64,000 bases of DNA from Populus alba (Eukaryota; Streptophyta; Magnoliopsida; Malpighiales; Salicaceae). Below the pieces are notes generated by a model that had not been told where the DNA came from, ran no database searches, and saw only the letters and a program-made list of their open reading frames with translations. Location: NCBI RefSeq assembly GCF_005239225.2, contig NC_133287.1:10459493-10523492 (forward strand), in the 5' to 3' direction. Of the stretch, positions 1-12,839 are shown one piece after another (the stretch's first letter is position 1; the number at the start of each line of letters is the position of its first letter). The position numbers were made by a program, and so were the translations under genes.

Positions 1-1590
1 CACTAGTTTCGATAAGCTCGATAATTAAATAAAAATTACTAAAGTAGGTGTGATAAAGAAAATATAACTAATAAAATGAAAGATGAGAAATTATAATTAC
101 TTAATTATCATCATTATTTTTCTGAACATAAAGTATTATCTATTAATGATAACTTTGAATAATAAGTGTATAACTAGAAGAAGTAAAATGTAATGAATCA
201 AAAGGTTAAGTAATTTACTAACCAAGACACTTAAAGGATTCATTGGAATTTAATCACGGATGGACCTCTTTTTACTTCATTTTTATATAATCAATAATAA
301 TAAAAAATTATAAATAAAAGTACAACAAATATAAGAATTTTGATAGAAAAACACTATACTCAATTTCCTAGCTCCTTCACGTATCTCGATTTGTCAATAA
401 GAAAAATTAAATATCACATCTCTCTCTATAAATATAGCAGTCCTATAACATCTCTAATTTCTCAATGTGCTAAATTTTATTGTTGCAAATTGATGTGGTA
501 GTTGATGGGTGAAATGATGTTATTTTAGTCGTGTGTTATTGCTACTATTTAAGGTTTATGTGGTGTTTTGGATAATAGACGTGGTTGAGATTGAAGATAA
601 TTGGTGGATGGGTTATTATGTTTAACAAGAGTGCTGGCGTGATGTGGTTATATTGATTAATGGTGATTGATAATATAGTTATTGTAATTTAGGGATTGAG
701 AGATTAAAGGCAATTGAGGATGATGGTTTTTATGACTAAATGGTTTTGTTGTGTTTTATGGGTATATTTAGGTATGAGAAGTTATTGTAATGGATCTTTA
801 GCGGAGTTGGGTGGTGATGTGTTGCGATTACTACTCTATTAGGTTGAAATGTAGTGGATAACTGGTCTAATTATGCATTGAGCATTGTGACCATCTATTT
901 TATGAGGTTAGTCTATGTGATGGTTGGTGCATATGTTATTGAAATATAATGGTTGGAACATGGTGGTTGTTATGTTGGTGCAAAAGATGAATAGCGGGCA
1001 GGGTTTTAGGGTATAAAATGTTTAAGGGTATGTTTGGCTAGTTTTTTTTATACCATTATGTTTTTCTCATGTTACTTTTGATCTTGCTTGGTTGAATGTA
1101 CTTCTTTTTTTTTTTTTCTTTGGCTTGTTTTTTATGGATCACGTATTTTATGAGAAATGTAAAAATTATAGGGTTTATAAATTATCATTGAGTTTCAAGA
1201 ACTTGACAAGTCTTTTGATAAATCATTTAGTTCTAGGAACAACTAAAAGGCCTTGCTCTAATACCAAAACTAGTGTAGGACAGAAAGATTTAAAGAGAAG
1301 GAAAGAAGTAGAAAAAAGAAGAAAGGAAAAAAAAGGTAAGAAGCATAGCAAAAAAAAAAAAGGAAAGTTAAATAAGAGAAAAAAAGAAGTAGGATAAAGG
1401 AAATCAAGTCTTAACCTTTTCAATCAAATCATCAAAATTGAATACAATGTTAAAAATTATGAATAAATAGTAAATCCCTAAAACAACCAAGAATTACGCT
1501 TTTAGCCTATTAAATTAAATTGTCCAATTAAATAACATAAATATAACTTAATTAATGAACTCAAATAAAAATACAATAATTTGAGCTTGG
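1..1590. other. Intergenic, no gene recognised
   Basis: AT-rich DNA without a supportable gene. Between about 480 and 1070 the plus strand is unusually rich in G and T and poor in C. A lysine-rich open frame at 1092-1397 is made of A-rich low-complexity sequence and a poly-T run near 1107-1120, and is not a credible gene. Confidence 0.6.
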
Positions 1591-2329
1591 ATATGCATAG
1601 TCTCCTAACCAATGAGTGATGAATTGGGCTAACCTCTATCATCTTTGTCAATACACATGCAAAACTTGTGACATGGATCCAGTATCCCCATCAATCCTTG
1701 ACACAACACCTTTATACGGGTCATCTCATCGTGGATATCTAACATAACACTTTTATATAAGCTGCCTTATCATCACTAAGATTTACAATAACAAAAATTA
1801 GCAAAAAAAAAAATGACATAATAGTTCTTGAACATCTTTTTACTAATAAGAAACCTCTTCATCCCTTATTAAACAATCATGTCATGTTCCATGACCTTTT
1901 CCAACCATGATTATTCAACATGTACATAACTTACCACTAAAAATCATTGAGCTTTGTTATATTTCCTATATGATCTCCAATAAAAATCATTAGTAATCAT
2001 TGGTTTTGATACCAACTAATACAGATGAAAGCAAATGATAACATGATTTGTTATATATTAAAATCCTCAAAGACCAAGAATAACATAACAATAAGGAGAC
2101 ACTCAAAATACTCAATTTTTATTCATCATAATCTCATTTGATAAAAGGTTATTGCAACCATTAATATAAAAGAAGAAAAACTATTTTATTCAAATAGTAA
2201 AAAAATAACTAGAAATGTATAACAATACAAAATAGGGAAAAAATAGAGTTAACTAAGAAAAATATCTATTTTTAAAAAAAAAAAAACCTATGCACTTGTC
2301 ATCTCGAGTTAAAAGGAACTTATCCTTGA

Positions 2330-2530
2330 ATTCAAACCTTAATCAGAAATCATCCTCCACCATGAACATCTTTTTGTGTGTGGGTTACGTTCATAACACA
2401 ATATTTTTGTATGGGTTGCCCCATCATGAATCCTTAACACAATACCTTTATACTGGTTACCTCATCATGAATCTCTAACACAACACTTTTATGTGAGTTA
2501 TCCCATTATCAATTCCATAACAAGATTTCC
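2330..2530. repeat. Degenerate ~42-44 bp tandem subrepeats
   Basis: Three to four neighbouring units share the pattern 'ccatcatgaatc..taacacaa.accttta', with spacing of about 42-44 bp. Related units occur at about 1680-1770 in the other copy of the TRIM-like structure. They lie in its internal segment and code for nothing recognisable. Confidence 0.5.
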
Positions 2531-2941
2531 AATAACAAAAATTGATGCAAAAGAAAATAACACACTAGTTCATGGATTTGTTTTCCTGATGAGAGAGTGA
2601 TGAATGAATCCTTTTTAACACAAGCACGTCATGTTCTATGACCTCTTCCAACTATAATTATTCAATAACATACAACAACAACCTAGTAAGAATTGTTGGG
2701 CTTTAATATACATACTTCTATAATCTCCAACTAAAATCACTAGAAATTATTAGACTTTGATACCAACTGATTTAGACAAAAGTAAAGGACAATGAGCTTC
2801 GTTACAAGTTAAAACCCTTAAATAACAATAACATCATAATATGAAAACTCCAAAAATACTTAATTTTTATTTATCTCAGTCTTAATTGATAAAATTCAAT
2901 TACAGCCCTTGATATAGAAAAACAAAACTAGAAAAACCTAG

Positions 2942-2943
<2 letters not shown>

Positions 2944-2985
<42 letters not shown>
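2944..2985. repeat. (AT)n microsatellite
   Basis: About twenty uninterrupted AT dinucleotides inside the upstream LTR-like segment. It accounts for most of the length difference between the two LTR-like copies. Confidence 0.95.
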
Positions 2986-2991
<6 letters not shown>

Positions 2992-3119
2992 CTTTTTGAA
3001 TAGTAAGAAGAAAGAAAAGAAAAAACTAGAAATGCATGAGAATTTAAATAGGAAAATAAAAATAGAAAAAAATAAAATTAATTAAGAAAAAAATATATTT
3101 TTAAAAAAACTTTTGCATT

Positions 3120-5440
3120 AACTAATCACCTTCAAAATTTCTATTCCAAATTTAATAGGAAAATCCATTAATTTATTCTTATACTTTCAAGTTAACATTC
3201 AACTTATCTATAAAATTACATGGTGTTTGAATCCATGAAATTATAGTGAAAAATCTAGTACAACCTTTTATTTATAAAATCTATCTAATTCATTAATAGA
3301 AAGCCATCACCGTATCACCAAACCTATAAGTAATGACACCAATAACTTAGTTAAAATATCATCATCATATCGTAACTATCAATTTAAAGTCGACATGTGT
3401 ATGTAAGAAAGGTTATTTGATAATGAATTTTCTAAATAAAATAATTCGAGTTCAATAAAAAAAAGCATACGAGGTGTCACAAACCCAAACCTATAAATAA
3501 TTTACATTGCAATAAACATTCACAAACACCAACCTAGTTACCTAGATCCTAGAAACAAAACAAAACACATATATTGCTAAATATTTAACTCAATTAAATA
3601 AGTTAAGAATCAGAACCTCCACCACCATACATTTCACCACGATCACTAAAACCACCTTTACAACCACCTCCATAGCTGATACTCATAAAAGAAGTACTTG
3701 GGCAGTTGTTTTTGTAGCAGCAACATAAATAAACATGCTTTTGAGTTGATTCTCTCTATAGTTATAATTTTATGTTTGCAACAAAATCAATTTTATTTTT
3801 ATGTCCACAATAGTAGAAAAGGACAATAAAAATGATATACAAAACAAGAGTAGATAAAGAGCTCAGATGTTGACTAATGTTTTGTTCATAGTTTGTATAT
3901 GTTATTTATTCTCTCTACATTAACTCTTTCTCTCTTCTAGATATGATACTATATAGTATAAACATAATTTAGTTTTTTATGGATAGTAATTGAGAATAAT
4001 GGGTCTATCAATTTATAACTTTATTGTTTCTTATAAGGGTTGTTAGGATTTGGAGGGAGGGAGGGAGAGAGGTAGCAAAGACCTATTGTTGTAGGTCCAA
4101 TTAAAATATGAAATGAACATGTTAGTTTTTTCAAATCAATCTTTAATCAAAAAGAATATTTATATGTTATTCCTTATTGTTTTTATGATAATTGGTTGGT
4201 TCTTAATGAAAGATGATATAGATTCAATATGTTCTTAATAATTTGATTTCAAAATAACCTTCCTAGCCAATGCTCATATGGGAATTTACAAGGAAATCAT
4301 TAAATAATACAATCTATTTATATTTATTATATTAATCTACCAAAAGGTAACACATGAAATTCAATTACTAAAACAAAAATGCTAAAAAACACTCAGGCCA
4401 ACCCTTCAACTTCCATCGATCATGTGTGATTAATGTTCGAATGAAGAAAAAAGAACAGCATATCATTGAATACAAAAGCTTATGAACAACCTTTTTCCAT
4501 TCCAAAAAAAACATTAGATGAGTTTAATTTCTATATAATTAATATTGACAAATTACTTAAAACTATAGTTATTAGATCTAATTGAGTGCCTTGCTTGTCG
4601 AGCTAACCCTAGGTCATTAGTCAATTTCAAACTCACATTGTTTTAGAAAAATATTTTTTAAAAATTCCTTAAATGTTACACGATTAGATCAACCAAGTTT
4701 TATATTAACCCATCAATGTCTAAAATGTATTTTTTATTTTTATTTTTTCTTATCCCTATTCCTTAAGTTTTTTAGCCATAATACAGTGATAAAAAAGATT
4801 CTTCTTGGTATCAATGAGTTCTTTCTCACAATTGGGTTTCTTTAAAGTGTTTTTAACCATTGGTTTTAATGAAAAAGCTTATCTGTTATTTTCATTTTCC
4901 AAGAGCTTAGAGTTGGATTTAAAGTTATGGATGGATTTATTGAGCCATTAAAGGGGGGTTTAAGTGATTTTAGATAAATAAAGGTTTAGAAAATTAGTTT
5001 TTTTAAGTCACAAGAGTCGAAGCCTTCCATTCTAGCTGTCTAGGGTGGCCAACAATCATGCTTCCTGTCTTCTTTTATTGCAGACAACATGTTTTTTTTT
5101 TTTTTTTTGTGGAGGAAATGAGGAAATTATACCTCAAAATTACTTTTTGCAATTGAGTTAGATTATTAGTTTCTTAAAAAAGAATAATTTTATTGACGTA
5201 TAATTAAAAAAAATTTAAAGAGTTCCTTAATTCATGATATTAATTATTCTAATATGCATATTCTTCACAGCTTCCCGGCTAAATATTTATTCGTGTTAAA
5301 GATTTTTTATATTTATTAACAAATATAATTCTTAATTTAACATTTATTAAATATACACATCAACTTTTCATTTTTGGATTAAAGTTTTTCTATTGGATTT
5401 TTTTTTAAAAAAATATAATTACAAAAAAGCATGAGCATCT
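3120..5440. other. Intergenic, AT-rich
   Basis: No supportable gene. It holds a short GGGA-rich run near 4050-4075, a poly-T run near 5092-5108 and a tiny glycine-rich open frame on the minus strand (3686-3603), which is discussed among the findings and is not called as a gene. Confidence 0.6.
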
Positions 5441-5445
5441 TAAAT

Positions 5446-5625
5446 CATGTTTGATATTGCAGTCCAACTATGTTTTTGAAAAAAATTTATTTTTTTTTAG
5501 TTTCAAATTAATCTTTTTTAATATTATTTGATGGTTTTAATATGTTAATATAAAAAATAAATTTTAAAAAATTAAAAAATATTATTTTAATATATTAAAA
5601 AAAAAAACACTTTGAAATTAAACTT
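5446..5625. mobile_element. Short inverted-repeat element (MITE-like), copy 1
   Basis: A roughly 180 bp A/T-rich block beginning 'catgtttgatattgc' and ending in sequence resembling its reverse complement ('cactttgaaattaaa'). Blocks with the same ends and the same central 'attttaatatatt' text occur at 30.7, 35.5 and 52.1 kb. It has no coding capacity. The copy lies only about 220 bp upstream of the kanadaptin-like start codon, so it may sit in that promoter. Confidence 0.5.
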
Positions 5626-5719
5626 CAGCTACTTAAAGACAGCTTCTTTATTCTTATTGCCCAAAAAAAAAAAAAAAAGAGAAGCCCAAACACGCCAAGT
5701 CCATAAAGTCAAAACCCAA

Positions 5720-5741
5720 CCCGACCCGCCCCGCCCCGCCC
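5720..5741 (+). promoter_or_regulatory. GC-rich CCCGCC repeats in promoter/5'UTR of FHA gene
   Basis: A GC-rich run of tandem CCCGACC/CCCGCC-type units stands out in AT-rich DNA about 105 bp before the ATG of the kanadaptin-like gene. Such GC-rich or pyrimidine-rich blocks often lie close to plant transcription starts. Whether it is promoter or transcribed leader cannot be told from sequence. Confidence 0.35.
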
Positions 5742-5844
5742 AACTTACTATTTCCATTTCCAAAACCCGTAAAAAGTAAATACACTCATCCTCCTGGCAC
5801 CTTTCACTCAATTTGCTCTCTCTGAACTGCCGTAGCCACTAACA

Positions 5845-8800
5845 ATGACATCCACCACCATGGGCCCTCCTCCTCCAAGAAACCCCCATCCCACCACCTC
5901 AACCGAAGCTGCCTCCACCGCAGAACCCGAATCCGAACCCGAATCTAAAACTTCAGCTGTCGACGAACCACAGAAAATCTCCTCAACAACAACAGCTGCA
6001 AAACCCTCCATGGCCCCACCACCTCCCACAAACCCTATTCCCACCCCACCAGAAACTTCTACAGAGCAAGAGAAAACAAAATCAAAGGATCCGTTAGTGC
6101 CGTACACAATTCCTGAATGGAGTGGGCCACCTTGCCATAAATTCTCCCTCGAGATTCTCAAAGATGGCTCCATTATCGACCAATTCGAAGTGTAAGTCTT
6201 GTTCTGGTCTTCTTTTTTTGGTTCTAATTGTTATTAACTGATGGCAGTGTTAATGGCCTTCTTTTGTTCAGTTGTGAGAAAGGGGCTTACATGTTTGGCC
6301 GTGTGGAGCTCTGCGATTTCATTCTCGAGCACCCTACCATCTCTCGCTTCCATGCCGGTACTTGCTGTGCTATCTCTCTCTAATTCTGGATGTTGAGAAT
6401 TGTTTGATGAAATTAAGTTAGTTAACGAATTAAATGATTCAGTTCAATTTTGTAATCAGTTTCGATCCAGGCATTAATTGAAATCGAGCTAAAAATTGTG
6501 ATTATGTGTATTGAAGCATGTGCTATTTTTTTGGGGTTGGTACTTTTGAAACATCTGACTGTCCCATAAATGTCAAGATCAGACAGAAAAAAGCCGTGAA
6601 CTTGGTTGCTGACAGGAACTTTTCTGTTTCTGTTGGTTTTTAGCTAACCTCCACTTTTCTAGCATGTAGACTCGTGTTTCACCCTAGCTGAATGCAGTTA
6701 GTAACTTGCTGTTTTTTTACAACCTGCTGCTAATTTCCTATTCCCATAGCTGCAAGCTGCACGGTGATTGTAGTTGTTATGCTTTCTCTTGGGAGACTGC
6801 TATCGTAAAAGTATGATAAATATCTTCCTAGTAGTAGTTTTTTTTCCTTCCAGCCAAGTGCATTGTTGTTTGACATGAAGATTACGTACGTGGATTGTTT
6901 TGCATCCAAAACATGCAATACATTTGTGAAGCTTATTTTCTCAGAGAATTATATTAATTTTCTTTTTGTTTGTAGTGGTGTAATGTCAGTTATTATCTCC
7001 AGCTTTCCATATCATAGAACCTGTTCATCGATAGATGGGTTGAGAAACTCTCATTCATTGGGACTTCAAACATAGAGTTGTCGAAAGTTTCCTTAATTGT
7101 AGATGCCAGGGTCATTATATAACAAGTTGCTTCTCTTTGCTAGTTCTCCAGTTCAAAAGAAATGGAGATGCATATCTTTATGATCTTGGCAGCACTCATG
7201 GCACCTTTGTTAACAAGAGTCAGGTAAGCATTATTTATGTTATGCTTCTTATATTTAAAATATATGCATTACTTGAAGGTCTGATGTAAGTGATACATTG
7301 ATATTGTCAATGGAATTTGCGGTGTGTGGTTCATGACATGTTATCTAATATATACCCGGCTATATAAGTCATGTTTTTACACTGACGTCTTCAATTTATG
7401 GTTTTTTGAATGATATTTCTGAACTAAAGAAGTATCTGATTGGGTACGTGGGACATGTTCTATTCCAACTTATTGATACCAAGGAAATCATCAAGGACTA
7501 AAATAAAAGCACAAAGCAAAAGGACAGGTAGATCCAAGTTAAGCAACTTGGTGGAAATGTAATGCACTTTAAATCAGACATGAGGTCTGGTTCATGTCAA
7601 CAGCAAATGTCCTGGATCCTAAGGAAGAAATTAAAAGAAAAGCGAACTAAAATGATTGTTTAGAGCAACTTTCCAAGAATTAATTGATTTTATAGTTGCT
7701 AAAGGTTATAGGGTACAAAATAAATGCTAGCCTCTCCAATTTGTACAATCACAATCTAGTTTCAAGAGGCAGAAAATGTATTCTAATTGGGAATCTGATT
7801 ACATTAATTACTAAAACAAAAGAAATCCTAACAAATATGAAATACTCTGCATTGATCTACTACATTGGATACCCTAAAAACTAGTGCCTCATTGGAGACG
7901 GATTCCGACTCTAAGCAAACATTAATAGCAGCCAACCAACATTTTTTTCCATGTTAACACAGTCTTGCAGTCAGAAGAATTTTTTCTTGTAATGTCTGAT
8001 CAGATCTAGAATCTTCCAGAGGAAAAAATCCTTCCTTGATAGGAAAATCAGAGTCTAATTGGCCTCACCATCATCCATCTGATTGACCATGTCATCACAT
8101 ATCTATGTGCAATTAATTCCAAGCCAGCTTTGAGTCTATTCATGCTGTTGACACAAATGAAAGAAGTAGCTCTGGTTTATCATCAGCCAAACTAGCAAAA
8201 TTTATGGTTTTCAACTTTCCTCAATTTAGCATTTTGTTAAATGAAATTAATCTCATATTATAACATAGGGGAAGACTTTCTGTAGTTTTGATTTTATCTG
8301 AAGCTCTTTACTGTGGAACTGCGCGGGGGGGGGGGGGGGGTCGTAACATGAATATTTATCAGCTGATTATCTGGTAGAAGAAAGCCTTGCTCTCAGGTGG
8401 TAAAGGGGTGAGGCAGAGTTATGGTGGCTTCTTTGTTTGAAATTTGCCACTGAAAAAGTTTCTGTACAGTAGGTTTGTTTTTTAATAATGTGCTACTGGT
8501 TTGTCTTTTTCGTCAGTGTTTTTCCTCTTTTTCTTAAGTGTTTTTTCCCTTACAGTTTCTGTAGAGTAGGTTTGTATTTTAATAATGTGCTAATGGTTTG
8601 TCTTTTTCGTCAGTGTTTTTTCCCTTACAGTTGGAGATGGTTTTTGGTTGCATTCTTAACTGCCTTTCCCTTTCTGTTTATCAGGTGGAGAAGGGTGTTT
8701 ATGTGGCCTTACATGTTGGTGATGTTATTCGATTTGGACAGTGAGTAACTTTCATACTTGATTCCTTGACTTATCTTTCATGCCTATAGCATTAGTTTAG

Positions 8801-11800
8801 TTCAACACTCTTTTTTATTGTTATCACCTGGCATCATTGCCTGCATAACTTAACATCACTGTAACTTGTGATGTTAAGCCACAATACATAATGCATAAGG
8901 GGCCATTGGCCAAAGACTGTAACATGGATTCATGGTCAAAGCCTTTAACAAGCTTTGTTTCACATATTCCTTGTCCTATACATACTGAGATTGTTTCGAT
9001 CTGTCTTGCATTTGGTCTTATATTATGAGAGTGTTATGTTTAGAAAGGCATGAATTAGGAATGAATGTTGCTGTTTCTACATTATTGTCCTCACATATTT
9101 CTGATTTTTACCTGTTCTTTCCTTGCACAGTTCATCTCGATTGTATATTTTTCAAGGACCACCTGACCTGATGCCACCGGTAAGATTGCTGTCACTATAC
9201 ACACACATAATAAGTGCTTGATTGATGTCTGAGATTTGTGTGCTTGGATATTACTTGTTTCTTTCCTCTTTTCAAGGACCACCTAACACATTGCACATAT
9301 CACCTTATGTTCAAAATGTTCTATAAATTGTTCACGTGGTGTTGACATGTATGCTGGTTCACCAGGTTTAAAAGAATAAACAATGCTAAGACATTTTAGT
9401 CTGTAAGATTAAATGAATATAATTTTATGTCACAGGTATACCTCTGTTGTAGATGTAGTTCTATATCTCTTGCATAGATTTGTTCGTAGCCTGTTCAGCC
9501 AGTTATGTTATCTCGCGTAAACAGCAGGGATGCATCAATTGTTTTAATGTATCACGTGTTGTAGGAAGCTGACAGGAAAATTCTTAGAAATGCTAAGATC
9601 CGGCAAGAGATGCAAGATCAGGAAGCCTCGCTTCAACGAGCAAGGTTGGAAGCATCTCTTGCTGATGGTATCTCATGGGGCATGGGAGAAGATGCTATTC
9701 AAGAAGTTGAGGTTAGCGTCTCTCCTTAATATTTTTCTGGATGTAATCTTGCAAGAATTATTGTTGTGGACTTCTTACAACTTTTCTGCTGCCAGCACTT
9801 TTCCATTAGCTGCTTTGCAAAAAATATAGTAATATGAGATTATGTTTGTGTGCCCTTTCATGTGAGGAGGATTGCTTAAACTATTATTTGTTCAATATGA
9901 AGTATGCGTGCTGGACAACAGTAGTGTTTGTTTATAGCTGTCTACACTCTGTGATTCTTTCCTCCTCGTTTCATGCTTATACAGAATTCTTGCATTTTTA
10001 GTAATCCAAAAAAGAAAAAGGATAATTCATTATGAACTTGTTTCTGTCTCAACTAGGAACTTGAAGACTAACATATGTACTCCTGTCAAATTTACCTTTG
10101 TTTAGCAATTTTTTTCCATAAATCCTAAATTACTCTTTTGCTGTATAGGTGAAAGCTGACAATCATCTTCTCTGTTTGTCTTATTGGATATCTAGGATGA
10201 TTGTGATGAAGTAACATGGCAAACCTACAAAGGACAGCTTACAGAGAAGCAGGAGAAAACCCGTGATAAAGTGATAAAACGAACAGAAAAGGTAAGTGGT
10301 TTTCATTTTTGCACTCCGAGATCCTCATTCTAGATATTTAATGTCTGATATAATGATGATTTGCTTACCTTGAACATGAGACTAATCTGCATCCACCATT
10401 TTTTAAATCTCCTTCAGAATTATTTCCAGCTTCTTTTAAAATGTTCATCTTGTTACCTTTAGACCACTTGAAGTACTATTTTTAAGATGACCCCTTTCCT
10501 TTTTTTGTTTCTTTTTACTGTCCTGCCTTTCAATTTTTGTGGTATTAGAAGTGCTAAATCTAAATGGTTTATATGCTATATTGGTGCATGCTTTATTGAT
10601 TGGAGAAGTGAAAACTTCATTTTTGCATGTTAACTGTTTTGCATTTTCTTACATTCTTTTGAATATGTAGAAACTCTGCCTCTCTCCCCATTCCTCATGT
10701 TAATTTTAGTGCTCATTTTGCTTATTCAACTGAATTCTGGCTGTAGATTGCTCATATGAAGAAGGAAATAGATGCCATTCGTGCTAAAGACATTGCACAA
10801 GGTGGATTAACACAAGGTCAGCAAACTCAGATTGCACGCAATGAACAAAGAATGACACAGGTAAAATATCTATGAAGATAAATGTAAGCTGGTCTTTTCT
10901 CCCTACATGTTGTGTGATTACACTTTCTAATGATAGAAAGCAAAATCTCTTTTGAATTTCTCCCCACCTTTACATTATATTTCTCCCTACATCTTTTGTC
11001 AGATATTGGAAGAACTGGAAAACTTGGAAGAGACTCTTAATGAAAGTATCCGGGAAAGTATTGGGGCACGTTCTGGAAGGATATCTCACGGTAAAGGAAA
11101 AGGAACAGCAGAAGATGATGAGGATTTTTCAAGGTACATTATCTTACAGAATTCTCTCCAAACCAAAAACTCGGAACTTTCATCAAATAAGAAAATAAAA
11201 ATGTCATACTATGATTTATTTACACTACTGAGTTATTGTTTGTGAGTTATTCTCATGGCCTGATATTTTATAAGCTAGAGTAATGATTTTGCATGATTGG
11301 TCATCCAGTCATCTTTTTTATTTTTCTTTTATTTTTCCTTTTTTTTCCATAGAAATCATGATCATGCAAACTGAATAACTAATGCTTATTACTTCATTTA
11401 GTGGTGATGATGAATTCTATGACCGTACAAAGAAACCATCAGTGCAAAAAGCTGGTGAAAATCTATCGGTTGAAACTGCTGATACCCTTCTTGACAAGAG
11501 AGATGCTATCATGAAACAAATGGAAGACAAAAAAGAAGTGCTTTTGAAAGAGAAGAATAAAATGGCATCAGAAACTGCAGTTGAGAATGGAGCTGGAGAT
11601 GCACTTGATACCTACATGTCAGGGTTATCGTCTCAGCTAGGTAGTGTGATATAAATTACTTATATTTATGCCATATTATATGCTTGAGAAACATTTTTGC
11701 CTCTTTGTGGTTATGTTTCCCTTACCTGTCAGTGCTACTGCTGTGTCCTGTGTTGTGTGTTTGTGATTGGCAATTGCTTGACAAACATTTCATCATTGCT

Positions 11801-12839
11801 GCATTAGTTGCTTATTTCTTAATTTTCTTGTCAGTTCTGGATAAAACCATGCAACTTGAAAAGGAACTATCCTCTCTACAATCTGAACTAGACAGGACCT
11901 TGTTCCTATTAAAGATTGCTGACCCATCAGGAGATGCTGCTCGGAAAAGGGATTCAAAAGTGCAGATTATGAAACCTGACAAAGCAGAGGTGCCTGTTTC
12001 TGCCACCAAAAGCCAACCACCCACAGAACCAAAGAAAAGTAGTGCATTGGGAAAACCGACCAATGTCTCCATGAAGAAACATAAAGCTGAAGATGCTGTG
12101 GTTGCTGAAATGGTATCGAATGATGCGGCAGAAACTGACAAAAAGGTCATTGATGCACCTGATGGTAAACCTACTGTTTATACTGTTGTAAAACCCCAAT
12201 GGCTAGGTGCCATAGACAAAAGGAAAATGAAGGAGACCCAACAAGAAGAGGTGCTGGTCATGGATGAGTCTGATCAGTTTGTGGATTATAAAGATAGACA
12301 GAAAATCCTGCGTAGTGTTGATGGTGCAGAGGTTAACGTGGATTCAGAGATTGAAAATGCTGCTCCTGGTCTGATAATAAGGAAACGGAAGGGAGCTGAG
12401 GGACCTGGAGCTAATGATAATGAAGCTCCTGAACAATTGACATCATCATCTGTAGGAGCAGAGCTCTTGGCAGAAGATGCTGTTGCACTGTTATTGAAAC
12501 ATAAAAGAGGATACCATGCAGAAGATGAAGAAGGAAATCATCAAAGCCAGGAGATATCAGGCACAAATCAACGTGGCAAGGAAAAGAAAAGGCCGAAAAG
12601 AGTGCTGGGCCCAGAGAAACCCTCATTTCTCAATAGCAACCCAGATATTGAAACCTGGGTGCCACCTGAAGGTAAAAGCTCTCTCTGAAAACCTTGAATT
12701 TGGCTGCAAAACCAGTGCCTTGATTCACAATTAACATGCATTGAAAGTTCGGTATTCTCCTCGCCTTCTAACTTCTATACCTCATGCAGGCCAATCAGGT
12801 GATGGACGAACCTCTCTAAATGATCGTTATGGATACTGA
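5845..12839 (+). CDS. Kanadaptin-like FHA-domain protein (SLC4A1AP homologue)
   Basis: CDS join 5845-6191, 6272-6357, 7144-7223, 8685-8740, 9131-9179, 9565-9711, 10196-10291, 10747-10860, 11003-11133, 11402-11640, 11835-12671, 12790-12839. The total is 2232 nt (743 aa), every intron is GT/AG, and the frame stays open to TGA. The N-terminus (1-90) is rich in proline, serine, threonine and glutamate. An FHA phosphothreonine-binding domain covers about residues 95-195, with G125-R126, S140-x-x-H143 and the DLGSTHGTFVN motif at 158-168. Next comes the kanadaptin signature ISWGMGEDA, then charged coiled-coil segments and a lysine/glutamate-rich C-terminus ending LNDRYGY. Animal kanadaptin is a mainly nuclear protein whose function is unsettled; its original link to an anion exchanger has been questioned. 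The plant role is unknown, with nuclear location inferred. The start is the first in-frame ATG after a pyrimidine-rich leader. Confidence 0.93.
7224..8684 (+). other. Intron 3 of the FHA gene, with G16 run and internal duplication
   Basis: The longest intron of the gene (1461 nt). It contains an uninterrupted run of 16 G (8325-8340) and an imperfect duplication of about 97 bp offset (8462-8640). Each copy of the duplication carries a pyrimidine-rich 'ttttttcccttacag' that looks like a 3' splice site. The real acceptor, supported by the continuing FHA frame, is at 8684/8685. Confidence 0.7.

Larger units (their letters stand above)
1597..3117 (-). mobile_element. Tandem LTR/primer-binding-site structure, TRIM-like (putative)
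   Basis: Two diverged copies of the same sequence lie about 750 bp apart. Read on the minus strand, each has a segment starting TGCA (3117 and 2294), followed by an A/T-rich stretch, then GT and TGGTATCA (2765-2758 and 2014-2007). TGGTATCA starts the primer-binding site complementary to initiator methionine tRNA in many plant LTR retrotransposons; the 2014-2001 copy reads TGGTATCAAAACCA. This gives LTR-like segments at 2768-3117 and 2017-2294 and internal segments at about 2295-2752 and 1600-2001. The 2768-3117 segment ends in CA. No Gag or Pol coding is visible, hence the comparison with terminal-repeat retrotransposons in miniature. The third LTR expected near 1597 is not clear. The layout is seen; the TRIM identity is inferred. 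Confidence 0.45.

Noticed and set aside
1092..1397. Plus-strand open frame of 101 codons, lysine-rich
   Set aside because: The residues come from poly-A and AAG-rich low-complexity DNA after a poly-T run; no domain, no splice support.
5808..6173. Minus-strand open frame opposite exon 1 of the FHA gene
   Set aside because: It is the antisense shadow of a proline-rich exon; glycine/valine-rich with no independent signal.
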